From the NCBI GenBank assembly GCA_030347455.1, contig JAQOSZ010000009.1, positions 545,001 to 609,000 on the forward strand: 64,000 nucleotides of DNA, in the 5' to 3' direction. Shown in pieces: positions 61,887-64,000 of the stretch. Every line of letters begins with the position of its first letter. Positions within the stretch are counted from its first letter, which is position 1. Both the position numbers and the translations under genes were made by a program. Under the pieces are notes generated by a model. The model was not told where the DNA came from, ran no database searches, and saw nothing but the letters and a program-made list of their open reading frames with translations. The DNA is from Kentomonas sorsogonicus (taxonomy: Eukaryota > Euglenozoa > Kinetoplastea > Trypanosomatida > Trypanosomatidae).

Positions 61887-62882
61887 ATGCCCGTCCCCGC
61901 GACAAGCGTCAGCAGCGCGGCGGTGCCGGTGCAGCTCACCACCATCACCCCCGTCCGCGTCTTCAACGTCCACGGCGAGTTCTTTGACACGGAGCTCGAC
62001 CTCCACACGCCTGTCCGCGCGCTGCAGCTCGCGGTGGCGGACTACTTCCACATCCACCCGGACCTGCAGCTGCTGCTGCACAACCGCCAGGAGCTGCGCG
62101 ACTACGGCGCCTCGCTGCTTGCCAACGGCTGCCAGATGCTCAAAGGCGACCCCTACCTGCGCCTCGTGTGCGCCGTGCGCCGCGGCCCGGTGCTGAACCT
62201 CGTCGTCCGCCTGCCCCCCGCCGGCGCCGGCGCCGCCCCCGGCCCCCGCGTCCTCGCGCTCGCCGCGCACGAGGCCCTGACCGTCTGGGAGCTCAAGGAG
62301 ATGGTCGCTGCCGCCGCGGCCGCGGTCGGCGCCGGCGCCTCGGCCCCCAGCGCGGCGCGCATCCGCCTGCGGTGGCGATACGTGGAGCTGAACGACCAGG
62401 CGACCCTGCAGTACTACCGCGTCCCCACCAACTCGGTGCTGGCGGCGCGCCCCCGCCCCCCGGCCCACGCCCCGCGCGCCGCCCGCGCTGCCAGGGCCCC
62501 CGCCGCCGCCCGGGCGCTGCCGCCCGCCGCCGCCGCCGCCCTCGTCGACCCCTGCGACGGCGCCGGCCGCCGGCCGCAGCCGCACCACTACGCCGCGCAC
62601 ACGCAGGCACCGCCCTTGTCGTCGTCCTCCTCCCCACCGCCTCCACCGCCGCCGCCGCCTGTTTCCACAGCATCCCGGCGTGCTTGCCAATCAGGAGGAG
62701 GCGGCGTGTCGCGCGGGAGGGCTGGCCGCCGCCGCGCCGCGACGCCCCCTCTGCCGCCGCAGCAGCTAGGCTCCGGCGCAGCGGCGGCGGGGGCCTTGGC
62801 GGCGCGGATCGCGGAGCTGGAGGGAAGTGTGGAGCGGCTGTGCTCCCTCATGCAGTCTGCCCTTACGCTCATGGAGAAATAG
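61887..62882 (+). CDS. Tandem ubiquitin-like protein with C-terminal coiled coil
   Basis: 331 residues, intact frame; ATG 61887 follows the poly-C tract. The first ubiquitin-like segment covers about residues 14-95: ITPVRVFNVHGEFFDTELDL, then VRALQLAVADYFHIHPDLQL, LLHNRQELRDYGASL. The second covers about 100-190: LNLVVRLPPAG, LTVWELKEMVAAAAAAVG, ARIRLRWRYVELNDQATLQY with strand-helix-strand spacing, then TNSVLAARP. A Pro/Ala-rich linker follows, and a short coiled coil ends the protein (AARIAELEGSVERLCSLMQS). There is no Gly-Gly end, so it acts as a binding module, not a modifier. It is the second gene with repeated ubiquitin-like segments within 10 kb (the other starts at 51851). Confidence 0.8.
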   Translation: MPVPATSVSSAAVPVQLTTITPVRVFNVHGEFFDTELDLHTPVRALQLAVADYFHIHPDLQLLLHNRQELRDYGASLLANGCQMLKGDPYLRLVCAVRRGPVLNLVVRLPPAGAGAAPGPRVLALAAHEALTVWELKEMVAAAAAAVGAGASAPSAARIRLRWRYVELNDQATLQYYRVPTNSVLAARPRPPAHAPRAARAARAPAAARALPPAAAAALVDPCDGAGRRPQPHHYAAHTQAPPLSSSSSPPPPPPPPPVSTASRRACQSGGGGVSRGRAGRRRAATPPLPPQQLGSGAAAAGALAARIAELEGSVERLCSLMQSALTLMEK

Positions 62883-63422
62883 ATAGATAGACCTTCCTCC
62901 TTGTCCCTCTCTCCCTCCCCCTCCCTCTCTCCTCTCTTTTCAAACTTATCTGCTGGGGCGCCTCGACCTCATTCGCAGCGTTCATGAATGCTGATGGTGA
63001 GCGCACTTTGCCAGAAATGACAAGATGACTGGGAAAGAAAACAAAAACACACAAAAAGGACGCACTCACGATAAAATGAAGACTCTCCCTCACACCTTAC
63101 GACGCCTCAGCCCGTGGCAGCGCCCCCCCCCTTCACCTTTTTTGCTTCTCTCTCGGCTGCTCCCCGCAAAAGTGCGCGGCCGGTCGCGTCCATGAGACCC
63201 TGCACAGCGTTCCTGTTGTACTAGCTGACACTTTCCCACTCCCTTTCCCACTCACACACGCACACAGGCAAGCAACACTAGTACTAACAAATACAACGGC
63301 AACTAGAGAAGAAGAAAAAAACACACACAACAAAAGACAAATAGCCTGGTCGCGCTTCGCGGCACGCACTCATATACGTCTCTATCTCTTTAAAAAAAAC
63401 CCCGACGCAAGTGGCGGACCAC
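62883..63422. other. Intergenic: no gene seen
   Basis: GATA repeats after the stop, CCCTCTCTCCCTC tract (62905-62935), poly-C at 63124-63131 and CACACA leader sequence (63253-63265). Candidate AG acceptors lie around 63267-63308. Confidence 0.6.
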
Positions 63423-64000
63423 ATGCTACCCCGCGGGCTCTCCCGCCTCGCCGGGCGCCATTCGGTCGTCCCTCTGTTGGCGGCGCGGCGCGGCGTCGTG
63501 GTGTCACCGCCGGGCGCCGTGCCGACGGCGGGAGCGACGCCGGAGTTCGGGCGGCGGCGGCGGCGGCGGCGCGCGGCGGAGGAGGCGGAGACGGCGCAGC
63601 GGCGGGAGGCGGCAGCGGCGACGCTGTCGGCGTCGCCCGCCAGCGAGGACGAGGCGCGCGAGACGTGCGTGGCGCGCTACGGCTTCGTGCACCGCCCGCT
63701 GGGCCGCACGTGGGCCGAGTTCCTCGCGGAGCTGCGGCGGGTGGAGATGGCGTGGTCGCTGGAGCCGGGGCCGGCCGGCGGCGTGTACCGCCTGCGAGTG
63801 CTCGACCACGGGCGCGAGGGGGAGGCGGCGCTGCGCTGCGACGTGCGCGGCGCCGGCGCCGAGTGCACGCCGGTCGCGGACATGTTCGAGTGCTGCGGCG
63901 GCCTCACGTGCGGGCAGACAAGTAGCGCCGCGGTGCGCTTCCAGCTCGGCGGCGTGTCGCGCGTGCTGCGGGTGTCGGCGACGCCGGTGCTGGCGGGCGG
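63423..64000 (+). CDS. Unknown protein, possibly mitochondrial, 3' end beyond window
   Basis: An open frame of 192 residues runs from ATG 63423 to the window edge without a stop. MLPRGLSRLAGRHSVVPLLA reads as a mitochondrial presequence. A run of seven Arg (GCG/CGG repeat, about 63549-63573) and an Ala/Glu helix follow. Then comes a folded part: CVARYGFVHRPLGRTWAEFL, VYRLRVLDHGREGEAALRCD, MFECCGGLTCGQ. GC3 bias is strong and the leader pyrimidine-rich, so I trust the frame. A shorter frame at 63665-63925 in another phase is a shadow. I do not recognise the family. Confidence 0.72.
   Translation, partial: MLPRGLSRLAGRHSVVPLLAARRGVVVSPPGAVPTAGATPEFGRRRRRRRAAEEAETAQRREAAAATLSASPASEDEARETCVARYGFVHRPLGRTWAEFLAELRRVEMAWSLEPGPAGGVYRLRVLDHGREGEAALRCDVRGAGAECTPVADMFECCGGLTCGQTSSAAVRFQLGGVSRVLRVSATPVLAG

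Noticed and set aside
1-64000. Retrotransposons, other mobile elements, viral fossils, CRISPR arrays, tRNA or rRNA genes
   Set aside because: I looked for reverse-transcriptase motifs, terminal repeats, target duplications, cloverleaf boxes and regular spaced repeats. The only large repeat is the SMP gene array, which is gene amplification.

Overview
This window looks like nuclear chromosomal DNA of a trypanosomatid (kinetoplastid), most likely a Leishmania/Crithidia-type insect-stage lineage. All 28 coding regions I can support lie on the + strand and none needs an intron. Coding sequence is very GC-rich at third positions and full of Ala/Gly/Pro/Ser runs. The gaps between genes are AT- and pyrimidine-rich, with the polypyrimidine-then-AG layout of spliced-leader trans-splicing. 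The gene content (small myristoylated proteins, a central-pair PF16, a PUF protein) matches a block I remember from L. major chromosome 20 and T. brucei chromosome 1. I could not search databases.

Layout. 1-4306 is the 3' part of a Raptor-like TOR complex 1 subunit. 4877-28197, plus a separate member at 31043-31824, is a cluster of 13 genes. Their proteins all begin Met-Gly and carry the small kinetoplastid calpain-related (DUF1935-type) domain, clear in some and divergent in others. The centre of the cluster is a six-copy tandem array (about 21553-28197) encoding one identical 128-residue SMP-1-like protein. A degenerate thioredoxin-fold protein (29240-30450) sits between the array and the last cluster member. 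32725-47651 is a housekeeping block: coatomer beta, exosome Rrp42, a PUF protein, a WD40/coiled-coil protein, a small coiled-coil protein and the axonemal armadillo protein PF16. 49159-64000 holds an unknown protein with a faintly PUB-like segment, a long protein with ubiquitin-like segments, a SET-domain methyltransferase, a membrane-associated class 3 lipase, a Tho1/MOS11-like RNA-binding candidate, a second ubiquitin-like protein, and the start of a gene cut by the window edge.

How the genes relate. The cluster members probably form a set of acylated membrane proteins sorted between flagellum, flagellar pocket and cell body by their N-terminal Gly/Cys pattern; PF16 is also flagellar. The other genes share only a polycistronic transcription unit. 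There is no strand switch, tRNA, rRNA or recognisable transposon.

Quality caveat. Most long single-copy genes change reading frame one to three times, always inside GC-rich or homopolymer sequence. This includes genes that should be essential (coatomer beta, Rrp42). The protein sequence resumes exactly where the family expects it, so I treat these as likely draft-assembly indels rather than pseudogenes. Coordinates for those genes span the whole gene.
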